A model generated the notes under the pieces. That model was not told the DNA's origin, did not search any database, and saw only the letters and a list, made by a program, of their open reading frames with translations. From Symsagittifera roscoffensis (lineage: Eukaryota > Xenacoelomorpha > Acoela > Convolutidae), in contig NC_087069.1 of assembly GCF_963678635.1 (NCBI RefSeq), forward strand, positions 16,220,660 through 16,284,659: a stretch of 64,000 nucleotides of DNA. The letters run 5' to 3'. Below are positions 28,201 to 41,400 of this stretch, piece by piece; position 1 is the stretch's first letter; every line of letters begins with the position of its first letter. A program made the position numbers and the translations under genes.

Positions 28201-31200
28201 ATAGCAGGCATAAATGTTTTGGGGGGAATTATAAGCGATTTTCGTTAGTTTTTTTTGTTTTGATTTGCTCATTCTGTTGAAACTCGAGAAACGCTTTACA
28301 TTCAAATTCTGCTCCTATAACAGAACCAAGAACTCGGGCGCCTGCCTGTATAGTGATTCATGTGTTATCGAAGTTTTTCTCAGCTTCACCGAGTTTTCAT
28401 TTTTGACTATAAGCTGGCATTTGGATGTTTTAACAAGGTATCCAAAGAATTTACCTAGTGATACAATTTTATCGAGGATGGTTCGTAGGCTGCTTAATTT
28501 ACCGACTGCGGTCCTGTCGTCTGCGTACCATTTCTGGGTTACTTTGTCTACTGATAAAAGTTTTATGAAGGGTATTATGGCTAGACCGAACATGTCCATT
28601 GCTAGCGGATCCCGCTGGGTTGTCCATTCTTGAGAGTAGATGTTTTTTTTGTTAACGAACAGTTCAGATGGATTGGACTACGAGTTTTTAATAGCTGTTA
28701 AGGAGATTAGTAGGTATTTAAGACGTTTTTCAATTTAGAGAGTTGAAAGCGTTTTTGGCATCTATCAGTAAAACAGCATCGGCGGAGATTTTGCTGTATC
28801 GATCTATAGCATGTGGATCGCATATTCAATGCCTAATTTTTGTCCTAGATAGCGTTGGTAGTTTGAACTGAGTGACATGAGTTAGTTTTTTAGGCACTTA
28901 AGGCATTTGGTAATTATTCGTCCTGTTATCCTTCGCATATCTCCTATGCTTATGGGTCCTACTCCTGGGTTCGTGTCTAACGGTTTTTATCTACATGCTC
29001 TATATGGTTCCGTTAGTTCTGAATTTAGTTCTTCAGTAGCCAATTTTTTGGCAATTTTAGCTATTGTTCTTGAAATCTCAAATGATTGTTGTCTGAAGTG
29101 TGTTAAACTACGGCTCCATTCATCTGCATCAAGGCCAGATAGTCCATGAGATCCGTGCCTTCTCATGCCTGCTTTCTTGATATGTTGACCGTTTATCTTA
29201 TCAAATATCGATGGATAGAAAGGGATTGTTTCATTTGAGACTGGTGTTATTTAGAGATTCACCAGACAGTTTTTTTCAGGAAAAGTTGAATTAAATTAAA
29301 TGCTGGATGCTGAAATGCAATATGAGCTGAACATTAAGTTGACATTTTTTTCCTAGTAACTTTTAGAACGACTTTAATACCACTTCGAAACTGCGGTAAT
29401 GCCCTGATTCCTTATTGATTATTTTTACCTGACCTTTTTTTCGAAAACTTAGTGGGAAAGTTTTGCTGGTGGTAAGATCAACGTAAGAAAATAAAAAGTT
29501 GTATATTAAAGAACCCTTTTGGTCGTGGTTATACCAGCAATGCAACTTTTTAAAGAAGTAATCTCAGTGTTGAAAAGATTCAGTTTGAGTATCTCCCTTT
29601 TCATCACTTGCGAGAGCCAGCGTCTTATCGGGAACTAGACCTTTTTCCTCTGTCAACCAATTTTATTACAAATCTGTTTGAAATTGAAGTCGCTTTATAA
29701 GTAAACCAAGGCAACTTCGAGACTGCTTCTCATTTGGCCTCGAGGTAATGCGGTTGCTTTTCTGCCCTAAGGTCTACGATTTGAGTCCCGGTCGGATCTT
29801 GTTTTTTTTTCAGTATGTATGAAAATGAATTGTCGGACTTTCGTTTGTCTGCTTATTTTTTGTTGGCTTAGTTGCTACTTTATTTACATTTTTTGTTTTA
29901 ATTATATGTCATTTGTTACAGGTCTATCCATTTTAGCTCAGCTACTGACCTTATAAACTGTTATTACGTCGTTTTGACTTCAATTTCCGTCTTAGAGTTA
30001 AAGCTGATTTTTTTAGGTTTATCAATGCTTATTTTTAGGGCGTCGTAGTTTCCGTACATTTATTATGAGTAATGAACAATATGAATACTCTTATATAAGT
30101 CTTGGTAATTTTTTTTCAGGAAAAAAGTCTTAATATTGTTCACGCTCAATTTTAATTTTTCGCGGTTTGATTTAGCTTTTTTATTAAAGGCATTAAAAGT
30201 TAAATGATTGATCCAGTTTTCTCAAATTGGGTTATTTTTAACAAAAAGTGCCATCATAAGTTGTTCATGAAATTCAAAGAGCTTTAAGGGCATATGTTTT
30301 TTCTTTAAAATTCGAAAGTTGATTTTTTTCGGTTTCGTGTTTCTTACTCTGTTTCAACCGTCAGTCGGCTATCTTTTTTCATTGCTTGCATGGCGTCTTA
30401 TAGCTTTCTTACTTATTCGGATTTATGCCGTGAAAGGGAATTTTTTAGTTTTCTTCATCAATTTGTTTGGCCATTAAACTGTTTGATTTTCAGTGGCAAT
30501 TGCCGCTTGTCCTTTGAATACTACTGGCAAAGTGTGTTTACTGTGAGAGAAGTGTGTTTTGCATTAATAACAGAATCTCTAAAATACCAAAACAGAATAA
30601 CAAGTATTCTTATTGGGTTCGTCGATTCAATATACTCTGGAACACTATTTTATCAAACAGCAAACGCTATTTAATTAGTTCATTACATGAAGCTCTAACA
30701 ACAAAGTTGCAAGAAGCGCAAAAAAGTTTTTTTTTTGGTTCTGAGTTTGGCTAATTTTTGTCTGTTGGCTACGTCTTTTATCTTGGATTCGAAGCCTCTC
30801 TTTTAAGAGACTTTAAAACGCTGTATGGTTTGACCCGGTTAAGACATCGAATATATTGTTCGCGCTGTAGTGAATAAACTTGCGTGACGCGTGTTCTGAT
30901 TTCAAAAATTCAATCCAGGTGACCTTCAATCGGCTCTCAAATCCTTCACCAGGACACGTGACTACTGCACCTCCAGCAAACACATTCTGGACATGTGTTT
31001 CAACGTCATAGGCGTGAACATTCTGCTTAAAAACTGGTTCCACGTGCAGAGTTTTGTCATGAAAGCCGAACAAACTCAAGAACAATCTGTGCAAGATTCA
31101 CATTCGAAAAAAGTGCACTCAAAAGCAGCATGGTTGAAGTGCGCTTTTGGAGTCGCAGAACTTGCGTTTAAGAGGTACAGATCGACTGCAAAGGCATTCG

Positions 31201-31907
31201 TGGGAATTTCACCTGAAAATTGTCCCGATGATTTTGTATCGCCGGCCAATGTGGCTCTGTATGGAGGGTTATGCGCTCTTGCATGTTACAACCGAGACGA
31301 GCTCCGTGATAATATTTTGACAAATACAAATTTTAAGCAACTTCTCGAAGCTGAACCCCAATTAAGAGAAGTTATAACATCGTTCCATGAGTCCAACTAC
31401 AAAAGGTGTTTCAAAATCATGGACGAAATGAAAAATAACTGGCTGTTGGATCTATATTTGTCTAGTCACGTGGATACATTGTACAAAATGATCCGCGAAA
31501 GAGCTCTCTGTCAGTACTTCGGATCTTACTCGTCAATAGACATGAGAAAAATGGCGACCGCTTTCAACACATCAGTTGATGATTTACAAGAAGAATTGGC
31601 AGTTTTGATTCAAAATGACGCCATACAAGGAAGAATTGATTCGCATAACAAAATTTTACTTGCGAAAGAAGTCAATCACAGAACGGCGATTTTAGACAAA
31701 GCTGTCGAACTTGGCGATGAGTTTGAACGTAAAAGTAATGTGATGTTAGCGAAGTGCGCGCTAGTTAAAGCTAGAGTTGTTGTTAGTTGGAAAAATGGCC
31801 AAGGTCGTGATAATGACCAGTCTGCTAGCAGCACTTCAGCCGTTGCCACAAAAACCAGATCCCAAAACCTCCACGCAACTTCTGGAATGACAATTTTTGG
31901 ATCCTAA
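25262..31907 (+). CDS. CSN1: COP9 signalosome complex subunit 1, three exons
   Basis: Exons 25262-25531, 25622-25889 and 30919-31907 join in phase into about 508 residues, close to the animal CSN1 length. Exon 1 has the N-terminal segment ending IAEHCPSLKKDAIILAIK. Exon 2 has the hallmark KSNSIKESIRRGHNDLGKHF. Exon 3 opens with a TPR-like RTRDYCTSSKHILDMC stretch and holds the PCI domain (AFNTSVDDLQEEL and RIDSHNKILLAKEVNHR). CSN1 is a scaffold subunit of the COP9 signalosome, which removes Nedd8 from cullins. Splice sites are GAA|GTGAGT...TTTTAG, then G|GTTGGT...ATCCAG. Intron 1 is 90 bases. Intron 2 is about 5 kb and full of transposon remains. The C-terminal tail is Ser-rich. I chose the ATG at 25262 because upstream the frame offers only a GTG. 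Confidence 0.93.
25890..26392. other. 5' part of CSN1 intron 2
   Basis: Intronic sequence between the exon 2 donor and the LINE fragment. A segment near 26200-26290 is less AT-rich, but I recognise nothing in it. Confidence 0.4.
26393..27393 (+). pseudogene. 5'-truncated, frameshifted LINE (non-LTR RT)
   Basis: The reading starts inside a reverse transcriptase: an FINDLP motif, then GYADDCKI around 26510, the thumb segment with LGILITDRLSW, and a C-terminal tail ending in the CTWRxxCECNNCR cysteine cluster common in CR1/Jockey-type LINEs. The pieces lie in three different frames (26393-26962, 26919-27149, 27154-27393), so at least two frameshifts have occurred. The 5' half is missing, as in ordinary LINE insertions. 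It lies in the sense direction in CSN1 intron 2 and is dead. Confidence 0.8.
27480..29175 (-). pseudogene. Degenerate reverse-transcriptase element of a second family
   Basis: Read on the minus strand from about 29170 down: an SGLDADEWSRS motif, then PLDTNPGVGPISIGDMRRI, the polymerase core WYADDRTAVGKLSSLRTI near 28500, a downstream helical part around 28200, a Cys cluster CACGASCEC near 27690, and DEARLDIKANGI...FFDVK near 27490-27550. The last resembles a PD-(D/E)xK-type nuclease. This order is typical of a reverse-transcriptase family frequent in aquatic invertebrates whose class I am not certain of. In-frame stops occur (for example near 28984 and 27525) and the frame shifts, so it is a pseudogene. 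Confidence 0.75.
29735..29875 (+). repeat. tRNA-derived SINE copy (A)
   Basis: A tRNA-like head with a B-box-like GATTTGAGTCCC at 29778-29789 is followed by a T-rich spacer and a tail with TTTGTCTGCTTATTTT and GGCTTAGTT. The tail matches copies at 37110-37150 and 37330-37355. It lies in CSN1 intron 2. Confidence 0.6.
29876..30918. other. 3' part of CSN1 intron 2
   Basis: AT-rich intron sequence. I see no gene or clear repeat. The intron ends ATCCAG at 30918. Confidence 0.4.
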
Positions 31908-32476
31908 TTGAGGATTTCTGATACCTTTCATGAACTTAAATTTCTGTGATATCAAAGTACAATGTGAATTGATTTAATGCGTTTGAAGGATTGAAAAGAT
32001 GAAAAGCCAAAGTGATTAATTGAATGTGATCCAAATTTAGTTTAAATTAACTGAAATTCTTATCAACTTAAAACAGTGATTTTGTTTTTAGTACAAATAG
32101 TGCCAATAAGACGATGGTCGGAAGGTGCCCTTAAATCAAGTAAATTTTAATTAGAATCGGACGATTTACCAACAATTCCTGCCTTTAGAGTATAGAAAAT
32201 AAAAAGAATTCCAAGCCCTGAAAGCCATTAATTTGAGATTTCGGCTTAGATGCTGTTGAGTTGAATGAGCTTTTGATGCTAGTCTATGAAGCAATGTCCC
32301 GCGATAGTAATTGATGTCTGAGCTTGGTGTTGCCTTTACTTACTCGTTTCAACTGTTTTCAGATTACGATTTGCAATTTTGTAGTACTTTGCACCGCCGA
32401 TTAGACTGTTTTGTACATTTAACCCACATTTGTAAACCACAGATGAGCAGATAAGCAAATAGTATTGAAGCCTTTA
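31908..32476. other. CSN1 3' UTR and spacer to the next gene
   Basis: Contains the CSN1 poly(A) signal candidate at 32198 and, presumably, the promoter or 5' UTR of the Rho GEF gene. No other signal seen. Confidence 0.4.
32198..32203 (+). terminator. Candidate CSN1 poly(A) signal
   Basis: AATAAA lies about 290 bases after the CSN1 stop, in AT-rich sequence. Confidence 0.4.
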
Positions 32477-35400
32477 ATGAACTCAAACAGATTTTCCATC
32501 ACTGGGTTTTCGATGTTCTCAAAACAAAACGACCTGAACAACCCACCTGGAAAATCAACAACAACATCTTCAAATAATGCCAGTCATTCTAGATCGAGTA
32601 GCGGAGATAACGATAGCGGTTTGATTGCTTCTTTACCCATTGCGACATCCAGTAACGGGCATTCCGGAAGCTCACAGGCTCATGATGAGTTGACAGTACG
32701 AGAGATATTATCCTCGCTTTTTCCCCCATTTAGGGAAACAGGCCCGGTCCTGTTAGCCCAGATTGATGCCCTGATTCAGAAGGAGTTTGGAGGTAAACTG
32801 GAGAGGTTTCTGAATAGTTTTCTGCTGCAAGCGAAGCCAGTGTTGCAGTGGATTCGGGATGACGCCAAGAATGCTCTGTTGAACAGGGAGTGTTGTCCTG
32901 CTATTTTGCCAGAAGGTATGTTCAAATATTATCGGGTTTGTTAAATCCTGAGTTATTCGAATGTTTTTTTTTAATGAAAATCATGGCGACCTTTTTAATC
33001 AGACATCAGACAATACTAGAAAAAAAGGAAGGAATTATGTAATAGAATGGGTTTTTCCTCCCTATTTTGGTATCCGTGGGAAAATATTGTTTTGGGTCAA
33101 TTGTGGTATCAGATAAAAGCACATTAAGTAGTGACTCGGTTTTAGTTTTGTTATTGTAAAAAAAATCTTCGTGCCTCTAAAAGCTTTTTAAAAGGGAAAA
33201 AAGTCTTTTTTTTGCTAATGATTTCAAACTGTTTTTTGGCAATTCAAGTTTAGGCAGTGGAGGCGTGTTCTTTGCGTGTACAGCGTAAAATACGTCTCTG
33301 GCCTTAAAATAGGTATCTTCATTGATTTTAGCTGTGCTAAACTTTTTAGTAGTCCTAGAAAAAGATTTGTGAATATCGTCTTAAGTTATTCAGCCTCTCA
33401 GAGGTTATTTTAGTTGTATTTTCTTAATTACCTTTGGCCTTGATTTTTCAAAGTTCAAATGAAGTTTTTGGTCACGAGTTCACTGAAAACTATTTCACAG
33501 ATTGTAGGTTCACAATCAAGTAAAATAATCTGTTAAACCTTCTGTAATATTTTCATTCTTTACACATTTTAGCAAATTTGAACTTCAAGGTATTTTGCAA
33601 TGCTCTAGGCTGGCCTCTCGTGTTTAACAAAGGCCTTGTTATCAACCTGTTTGAAATATCCGAATCCCATCTTCAATCCGGAGACTTTTACCTCATTCTG
33701 GCGCGCGATTCAGCCAATCAGAATCAAGCAACTCCGTTCAATGAGAACCTCGACCTCTTCGTGAAGTTTTTCGCGAGAGGAGCTGTGCATTCGTTTAAAG
33801 TTGCAGCGGAGAGCTTCGAGGAACTGTTCACTGAGGAGTTTATGAGGGGAGTTCCAACTCAAATGGGCCAAGATGTTGTACTGCAGAACGTGCTTTGCTC
33901 ATCAAATAGAGGTTTTTTTTATGTTTTTTTTTTTATTTTTTTGTTTCAAATTCAAAGTTGTACGAGTATCGAGAAAATGGGTTTTCAATTTTTGAATTTG
34001 TTTCAAATTCAAAGTTGTACGAGTATCGAGAAAAATGGGTTTTCAATTTTTGAATTTGTTTCAAATTCAAAGTTGTACGAGTATCGAGAAAATGGGTTTT
34101 CAATTTTTGAAATTGTTTCAAATTCAAAGTTGTACGAGTGTCGAGAAAATTGGGTTTTCAATTCTTGAATTTGTTTCAAATTCAAAGTTGTACGAGTATC
34201 GAGAAAATGGGTTTTCAATTTTTGAATTTGTTTCAAATTCAAAGTTGTACGAGTATCGAGAAAATGGGTTTTCAATTTTTGAATTTGTTTCAAATTCAAA
34301 GTTGTACGAGTATCGAGAAAAATGGATTTTCATTTTGTTTCAAATTGAGCGGAAAAAGCGAGCCTGCATAACGCGCTTTTTAGCGCCACTCCAGGAATCA
34401 AAAACTTCTTAAGTTTAAAAAAATTGTAGAATACTTCTTGTCGTTTTGTTTACAAAGTCTTGTTTGTCGTTTTTTTACAAAGTGATGTCCAATTTGCATA
34501 TTTTACTATGAATTTTCAATATCCTAAGTTCTAGTTTTTGTTCAGATCCTTTCATCACATCACGCAGAAAAAAACGAATATAACCACGCAGTTATTTGAA
34601 AAAGAACTGACTTTTTTTGTTTTGTTTTAAGACGGTCGGAACATTCTCTGCTACATGCACAGTAACCGGTTATCCTTGTTTCTTATGGTTTCCTTGGGTT
34701 TATGGACACTTTTCTAACAGTCTGTTGGCTATATTTATACAGTGTCACCATTAGCATATCGATAAATGGTTTGACTGACAGGGTTTTTAAAGCTAATTTT
34801 CCGATATCCGGAAAACAAAGCATTTAAGTTTCGACCGGATAATAAATTTGAATTCGCAACGCTAGAGATTTTAAAGTTCGATCTTCTCTTCGCCGGTTAG
34901 ACTCTACCGGTTTCAAAACTGGTCACCTTAGCGACGTAATACCACTTTTTTGTGTACATTTTTGATCCTTTCGGTAGCATTACCGTTTTTGATAAGTTAA
35001 GTAGATATGCTATTTTTTCTCCCTCAATTGATCGAAATGATTGTTTTTAAATTACCCATTTTTCAAGTGTATCTTCACGGCACACTCGCTCAGGGCATTA
35101 AAATTGAAAGAGAACTTCATCACTTCTTTTTGAAGATCAAAATAAAAGCCAGTGTCGAAATATAATTGTTAAATCGGCTCATTTTCAACTTTATATGATC
35201 CTAGTTTTAAAGATACGCTGAGGTCACACATTTTTTTTTGTCTAGCTTCATCAAATAAATATAGACTATAAGTTAGAACTACTTCATTTGAAAATGTTTA
35301 TAGTGAATTTTGAAGTGATTTGATACTTGACTGTGCTTGAGCAATGCGAATTTATAAAAATAACTGTGCTTAAGTTCTGTTTTTATTGAATTTGACCAAA

Positions 35401-38400
35401 TTTAGCAGATATTTTGTCAAGTCATTGTAAAAAAAATTCGCCAGCTTGAATTATTGTGATTCGTTTCATTGAAAATTGAAACTTTTTTGGTTCTAAAAAG
35501 TTAACTGTTCAATAACCTGGCTCCCAAGAAGAAGAGGCGGCGTTTCAAACGCTGTCTGGGTAAAAACTTGGGGGCTTTTATAGTCGAGTTATCAGATGTT
35601 ATCGTTGACATGCTCGATTGTAAGTTACATTAGTAAAGTTGAAAAAATACTTTTGTAATTAAAAATTTTTTTTTTTAAACTATTATACAATTAGTAATTT
35701 TTGTATCGTAGATTTCTTCGGTTTTTTCATGAATGAAAGAAAGCTGGAATCATTTTTGCATTCAACATTCTCGTCAATATTTAAGTCATCATCATATTTA
35801 ATTATTTTTCTCATCGTAAGCAATTTTTCTTTCGTAAAGTAAAACTATCATGCATTCTTAACTGTTTTTTTTTTCAGTGTTGTTTTTTCTTTCAGGTATA
35901 ATCAACTACTCCTGGTCAGACGTTGTACTAAGCAAGACCACCAACACATGTGATGACGAAGAACCAGACTCACCCTCACTCCCAAGGAACTCAGCCGCTC
36001 TCTTCGGTCGATCTCTGAGACGCTCATCGCCAGCTCTGTCTTCCAGTCTGCCAGACTTGACTCTGTCAGCAATCGAAATTGACTTCCCATCTGGTGCACA
36101 ACAATCACAAGGTGTGATATTTGTTTAAACTTCTATCTCCATTCGAGATGAATAGTGCCCATATATTTTTATTAATTTAGTCCTAAAAGCAGTAATTTCT
36201 TTGAACTCATTGTTTCGATGAATCAAGGAGTGGAAAGGAACCGTGACCTCGATTTCTTAAACCTAGTTTTTCAGGTAAATCAAAGGAGATCGTAATCGAT
36301 TGAGTTTCGTTGCATGTTAGAAAGATCAGTCAAGATTCGGTTTTTTTTAAACGTTAACAGAGAAACAGTCTGTTTTTTTTTCTATTCTGGCGCAATCACA
36401 GCGAAGAGCTGATAAAGTTGAGTATTAATTTAGAAGACGAACTTTTTTTTGCTCTAACCACTCGAAAGATTGAGTAGGAACTATGACGTTAGGCCGTTTT
36501 TTCCATGCAAAATCAGTTATCTCGTTTAAAACGCGTAGGGCATCGAATTTTGTATCATATTCCCTTTCCTTTTCAGTCGTGTTTGGGACAAATTCGAAAA
36601 AATTGAGTCTTAACTTAAAAACAGCTGTGTATCATTGCGTTCATTGAAAAATTTTCAACCGTCGGTTGGCTTTGTTTTTGAAATAAAATTTAGATTTGAT
36701 TAAGTAATTTAGAACTTTTTTTTTTAGTTTTTTGTATCTTGTAAATTAGTCGGAACTTTATGCTACTGCATAGCATCTTACTACTTCTGTTTCTACATTT
36801 TTTCTTCTTTTTTTTCTATGTTCATCTTTCACAACTAAGGCGTGTAGTGTAATACAGGGCTAATTCACAATGGATTCTGATGGTTACGCTTTCGATTGGT
36901 AAGCGTCATCGAATCGGAATTTAGACTTTTTCGGGTTAACAACTAGTTTAATATGATCCTCATTTTACCTTTGGTTCATACCAATGCAAAAGTCAGACCT
37001 TTATTCGCGCTGGTGGCAAAGCTAGCGCACCTGCTTCTATAGACAAAGGTAAATGGTTCGAATCTCGCGAAGCCCTGTTTTTTTAAACGGAAAATTTTCC
37101 GCGCTTCAAAAAAATGCTTGTCTGCTGGTTTGTGTCGAATTAGTTACCGCAGCACCAAATTTGCCCTAAGATCGGTTTTTACCTAGTTTGAAAATGATTT
37201 CAGTGTCCATCTGTGCATTTGGTGAAGTTGTAATACCCATGCTTGAGGCGACAAATCTCGGAAGTTCAATTTCAGTCAGGACCTGTGTTTTTGGAAACTG
37301 AAAAATTTTCGACCGTTTCAAACTGTCATGTCTGCTTATTTTGTCGGCGTAGTTCACGGCAAAATTATTTGATTTCTTTTTAGCATTTTGAAAGTTCTAA
37401 GTAAAATTTCTAAGGATGCAGTTTTTATCCTTTTTTGCAATTTTGTTAATTTTTTTGACAAATTTGATTGAAGGTTTTTTTTTAGCAATTTAGTCTGAAG
37501 GTTTTTAAGTTTTTGATTTCTTTTGCGGTAATCATATTCACTCATTTTTGTATCGCAAGTGGTGCGAAGCTCAGTTTCGCCTCTCTGTATCAATGCTGCA
37601 ATTTTGCAACATCCGTAATAATATTAGTTTAATCTGAAGATATTTCAACAATGATTATGTATGTACAGTTTTTAATGGTGAAAATTTTTTGCATTCTTTT
37701 GATTTTTTTTTGTTATATTCAGTTTTTGTTAAAAAACAGGCAAATCTGTTTAATCTCTTGTTTCAAAAAAGATGTGATTGACCTCTGTTTATAAAAAAAA
37801 GTACGTTAATTTCTTTTGAATTCCCAGCGAAATAAAAAAAAACCTATTGTTCCATTTTTCTCTATAAGAAAAAAGTGTCGATCATAAACAATTCTTGAAA
37901 TTCAAAGAGTCTTAAGGTGTTAAGTTTTATTCGAAAGTTAAAGATTATTCAAAGTTTTTCCATCATTTTATTGTTTTCCTTGAGTTCTACTTTTTCCAAC
38001 CATCTGTTTGGTATCCATTTTAAGTTGGGAAAATTGAGTTGTCTTGCTTGAGAGTCATAAAAAAGAAACTATTTTATCATAAACCACAATTATTTTTTGT
38101 TTATCAGATCAATTAAGCTAATTGATCCGAACATTCGAAAAGTGGAAAGGAACTTCGGATTTGGTTTCGGAAGTTGCGCTTTCCAATTACGAAAGTGTAA
38201 AGATCACGGAAAACGTGATCGACTTCTAGTTTCGAAAGTGGAATTTAGTTTTCAGATTTCCCAGCGGAATAAAAACTTACTTTTTGATCCAGGTTTTTCA
38301 AGTCTTAGAGAGCTTTAAACTCAGTCATTTTTGGATCTGAAATTCGAAAGATGAAGTTTTTTCAAAAACAATTAAGATCAGTTTTTCTTTTGTTTTTTTT

Positions 38401-41400
38401 TTGCATTGATTTGCTCTTTTGTCATAATAGATTTTTTCTTATATCAGTTTTGTTAGATTATTCTGTCGTATTTGGACAGCAACAGGTTATCCTTGTTTGT
38501 GATTTATACTGATGATATTATTAGCTCTTTGAAACAGATTTTAGTCATCCATCAAATGGGTTTTTAGTGATATACGTCTGAGAATTGTTCCTTAGAAGGA
38601 AAAACCAATTTCACATTCAGACTATCTAGTTGAGCCATTTTCAGTTTTTTCAAACAATTAACGTCAAAAACGCTATAGAAAAATTGCGGTTGGTGTTTAA
38701 GTTAAAGGTTTTTTTGCCACAGCGCCACTTTAAAGTACCCAAAGGAAAATGATGTCACAAAAACATTACGGACAAATTTTCTAAACGCTCAATTTTGTCA
38801 GCGTTCTCAATTCTACATAAGCTGGTAAAATACATCCGTCCCTTTTTAGTTAATAGTTAATTGGCTCATCCAAGCGTGAACGAAAATTTTTCTTTGACTC
38901 GAATAAATGCCATTTGTAAGGTAAATTGACATAATTACACATTTCTTAAGCTTTTTCAACTGAGGAAATATAATGGTGGTTGAAACATCTTATCAGTGCT
39001 TGATCACCTTTTAATCAAACTACTTTTTCGTTGTTATTAGTCGCATTTTGGTTCAGGTTTTTCGATTCTTCGTACCTTTTTTAGTTAATTGGGAAATTGT
39101 TGAAATACCCGCTATTCAATTAACGTTGTTTTTTTAAAAAAAAACTGAAATGTCATTCAGATTGTTAAAAGAAGGAAATGTGTTTAGCAAGCCACCCCTG
39201 TAGCGATTTTCACCAAAGAACTCTCAGCAATCTAAATGCACAAATGTCATGCGAAGCAAGAGTAGAACATCACGTCGAACCCAAAATTAGCCGAAACCCA
39301 ATCACGCCCCTAAGAAGATCAACGTCGATGCGAAAAGCCGAATCTCTTTCAAGGTCACTTGCCTCGAGTAGTTTGTTACAACAGCGAAGGTCGGCAACTC
39401 CTTCTTATTTGAACTCGGACAGCTCGTGTAACAGTACCTTAACGTCGGCAGGGGGTCTCGTTGACAACTCCTCGTCATTCGGGGGTTCCACGAGCTCAGT
39501 TGAACAATCAGACGACAGTGCTCACGATATCCGAAGATTGTCGAACGGTTCGACTGGTCAACTTCCAATAATGACCCGAAGTTCGAGTCGAAAAAAGCAA
39601 TTCACAGCCGAGTTTAGTAGTTCAACAAGCTCGTTGAGTGATTCAATGGCTAATCAAGCTTTGGATCTCAACTTCGAGTTGCTCGATTGTGGCGCGTTGA
39701 AATTAACATGCGGTGAAGATTCGCACAAATCAAGAATTGTAGAAGTTTTAGCCAACAATCCAATCTTAAACATAACAGAATCACAAGAAATAGCCAGGCT
39801 TATTTGTTATTTCCATAGTTGTTTGTCCCAAAGTGAGCAAGTTAGAGGCCTGTGTTTAATAGTTGACGGACGAGTTACGAGGAAAAACTCCCTGGAGAAA
39901 GTAGCCGAGGCGTTCAGGATGTCGGAGGAGCTTTCGGCAGGCGCCATTGCGAGAATCATCATCCTATGTGGTAACTCAGGAAGCACTTTGTTTCACTCTA
40001 TCAATTTCAGTCACGACCCGACAATGGTTGAGTTTTTCAACAAAGCGGACGCTTTTTACAACGCGATTCCGAAGCTGCAGTTGACGAGTACGTTTAACGG
40101 GAACCTTTCGAATCATCACGAGGAATGGGTTCGCTTCAGAATGAAGTTGGAACCCTATGTAAGCAGCTGTGAAATGGCCTTGACCCAAATAGAAAGATGC
40201 AAGAAAATCTACAACCAACACTTCCTGCCATCAAAATTGAAAGAACTGAACCGAGTCTTGAAAGAACACCAAGCGAATATTGCGAAGCTGAGAAATGAGC
40301 AATATTTATGCAGCAATAATAACCAAATATTGGCGAGGCTTCGTGAAGAAGCTACAGCGATTTCGGAGTTTCCTGACGCTTATAACGCCGTTGATTCCGC
40401 TGAACGTCTGCAAATGAAACTGAATTCAGAGTTTTGTGAGCTGGACGCTCATTCAAAAAGTTACATAACAGCCATTGAAGCGGCGATTGCGGCTAGACAG
40501 TTCACAGACGAGTATAAAAAAATACTAAGTTGGTTCCAGAAACGAGGCGAAGTTTTCTTGGAGGACAGTCTGCTGGGAGAAAATTTACAGTCGTTAATGA
40601 ATGCCGAAAAAGAGTTCGATAGGTTTAATTACCACGCTATGAAGTATTGCGAAAAGGCAGGGGATATAATTGACGAAGCTTCCCAGTTGAATAACCAAGA
40701 CGTGAAAACAAAGTCAGACCATTTGAAGAATGTTGTTCAATCGTTTGTGGCAAAAATGGATAAACGTAAAACACAAATTGAAAACATGCTCCAAATTTAC
40801 CAACATATTGACCGGGCAATTGAATGGGCTCTGAATGGAATGCATTTTTTGGCTAAAATGAACATGGATCGTGTGCAAACAGAATCAGGATGTCTAAAAC
40901 TTCTGAAAAACATGGAACGGTACCAAGCGAAATATCCGCAAATTACGAAAGAAATGTTTGATCGCATGGAAGCACTTAGTAAGGAGCTGGAAAATGATAA
41001 TTTACTTGAACAGTTACAGTTTGCTAGGAAGAAGTGCAAAGATATTGATGATTTATTTTGTCGGCGGAATCATAGTATCCAGAAAAGTTTGGATAGTATT
41101 CGTTGCGTGCCTGTGTACGTTGACAGAATTCATCAGAATAAACGAGCGAGTTCGGCTTATTGTCCACCAATGAGACTCGACTTCGAATCATCAAGTGCTG
41201 CGGAAGATACGGACGGGGATCTCTTGGACTCCGAACCGATGTTGCTCCGAGATCCCCAACGTCGCGCAAGTTGCTTCCAATTTCAAGGCTATGAAAGCAT
41301 CGGAAACACGACAACAGATACGGGTTCCGACTTGGACTCAAACCCGGGTACTCCTGTTGTACAGAGGAAAGTTCCGAGAGCTGCTGAAAGTTCAAGACAG

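Larger units (their letters stand above)
36112..39187. other. Rho GEF intron 3
   Basis: A 3-kb AT-rich intron with SINE copies (36985-37360) and a dispersed repeat (37540-37600). A small exon could be hidden here. I cannot identify one. Confidence 0.4.

Noticed and set aside
30390-30754. Open frames in the 3' part of CSN1 intron 2
   Set aside because: Overlapping, low-complexity frames with no motif, inside a well-supported intron.
33930-34412. Several ORFs on both strands with repeating sequence
   Set aside because: They are products of the 57-bp minisatellite, whose unit length is divisible by three.
37005-37080. A functional tRNA gene
   Set aside because: A and B boxes are present, but acceptor and anticodon stems do not pair; the tail marks it as a SINE.
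39161-39187. TTCAG at 39160 as the acceptor of the last Rho GEF exon
   Set aside because: In the phase required by the upstream exon it runs into TAA within three codons.
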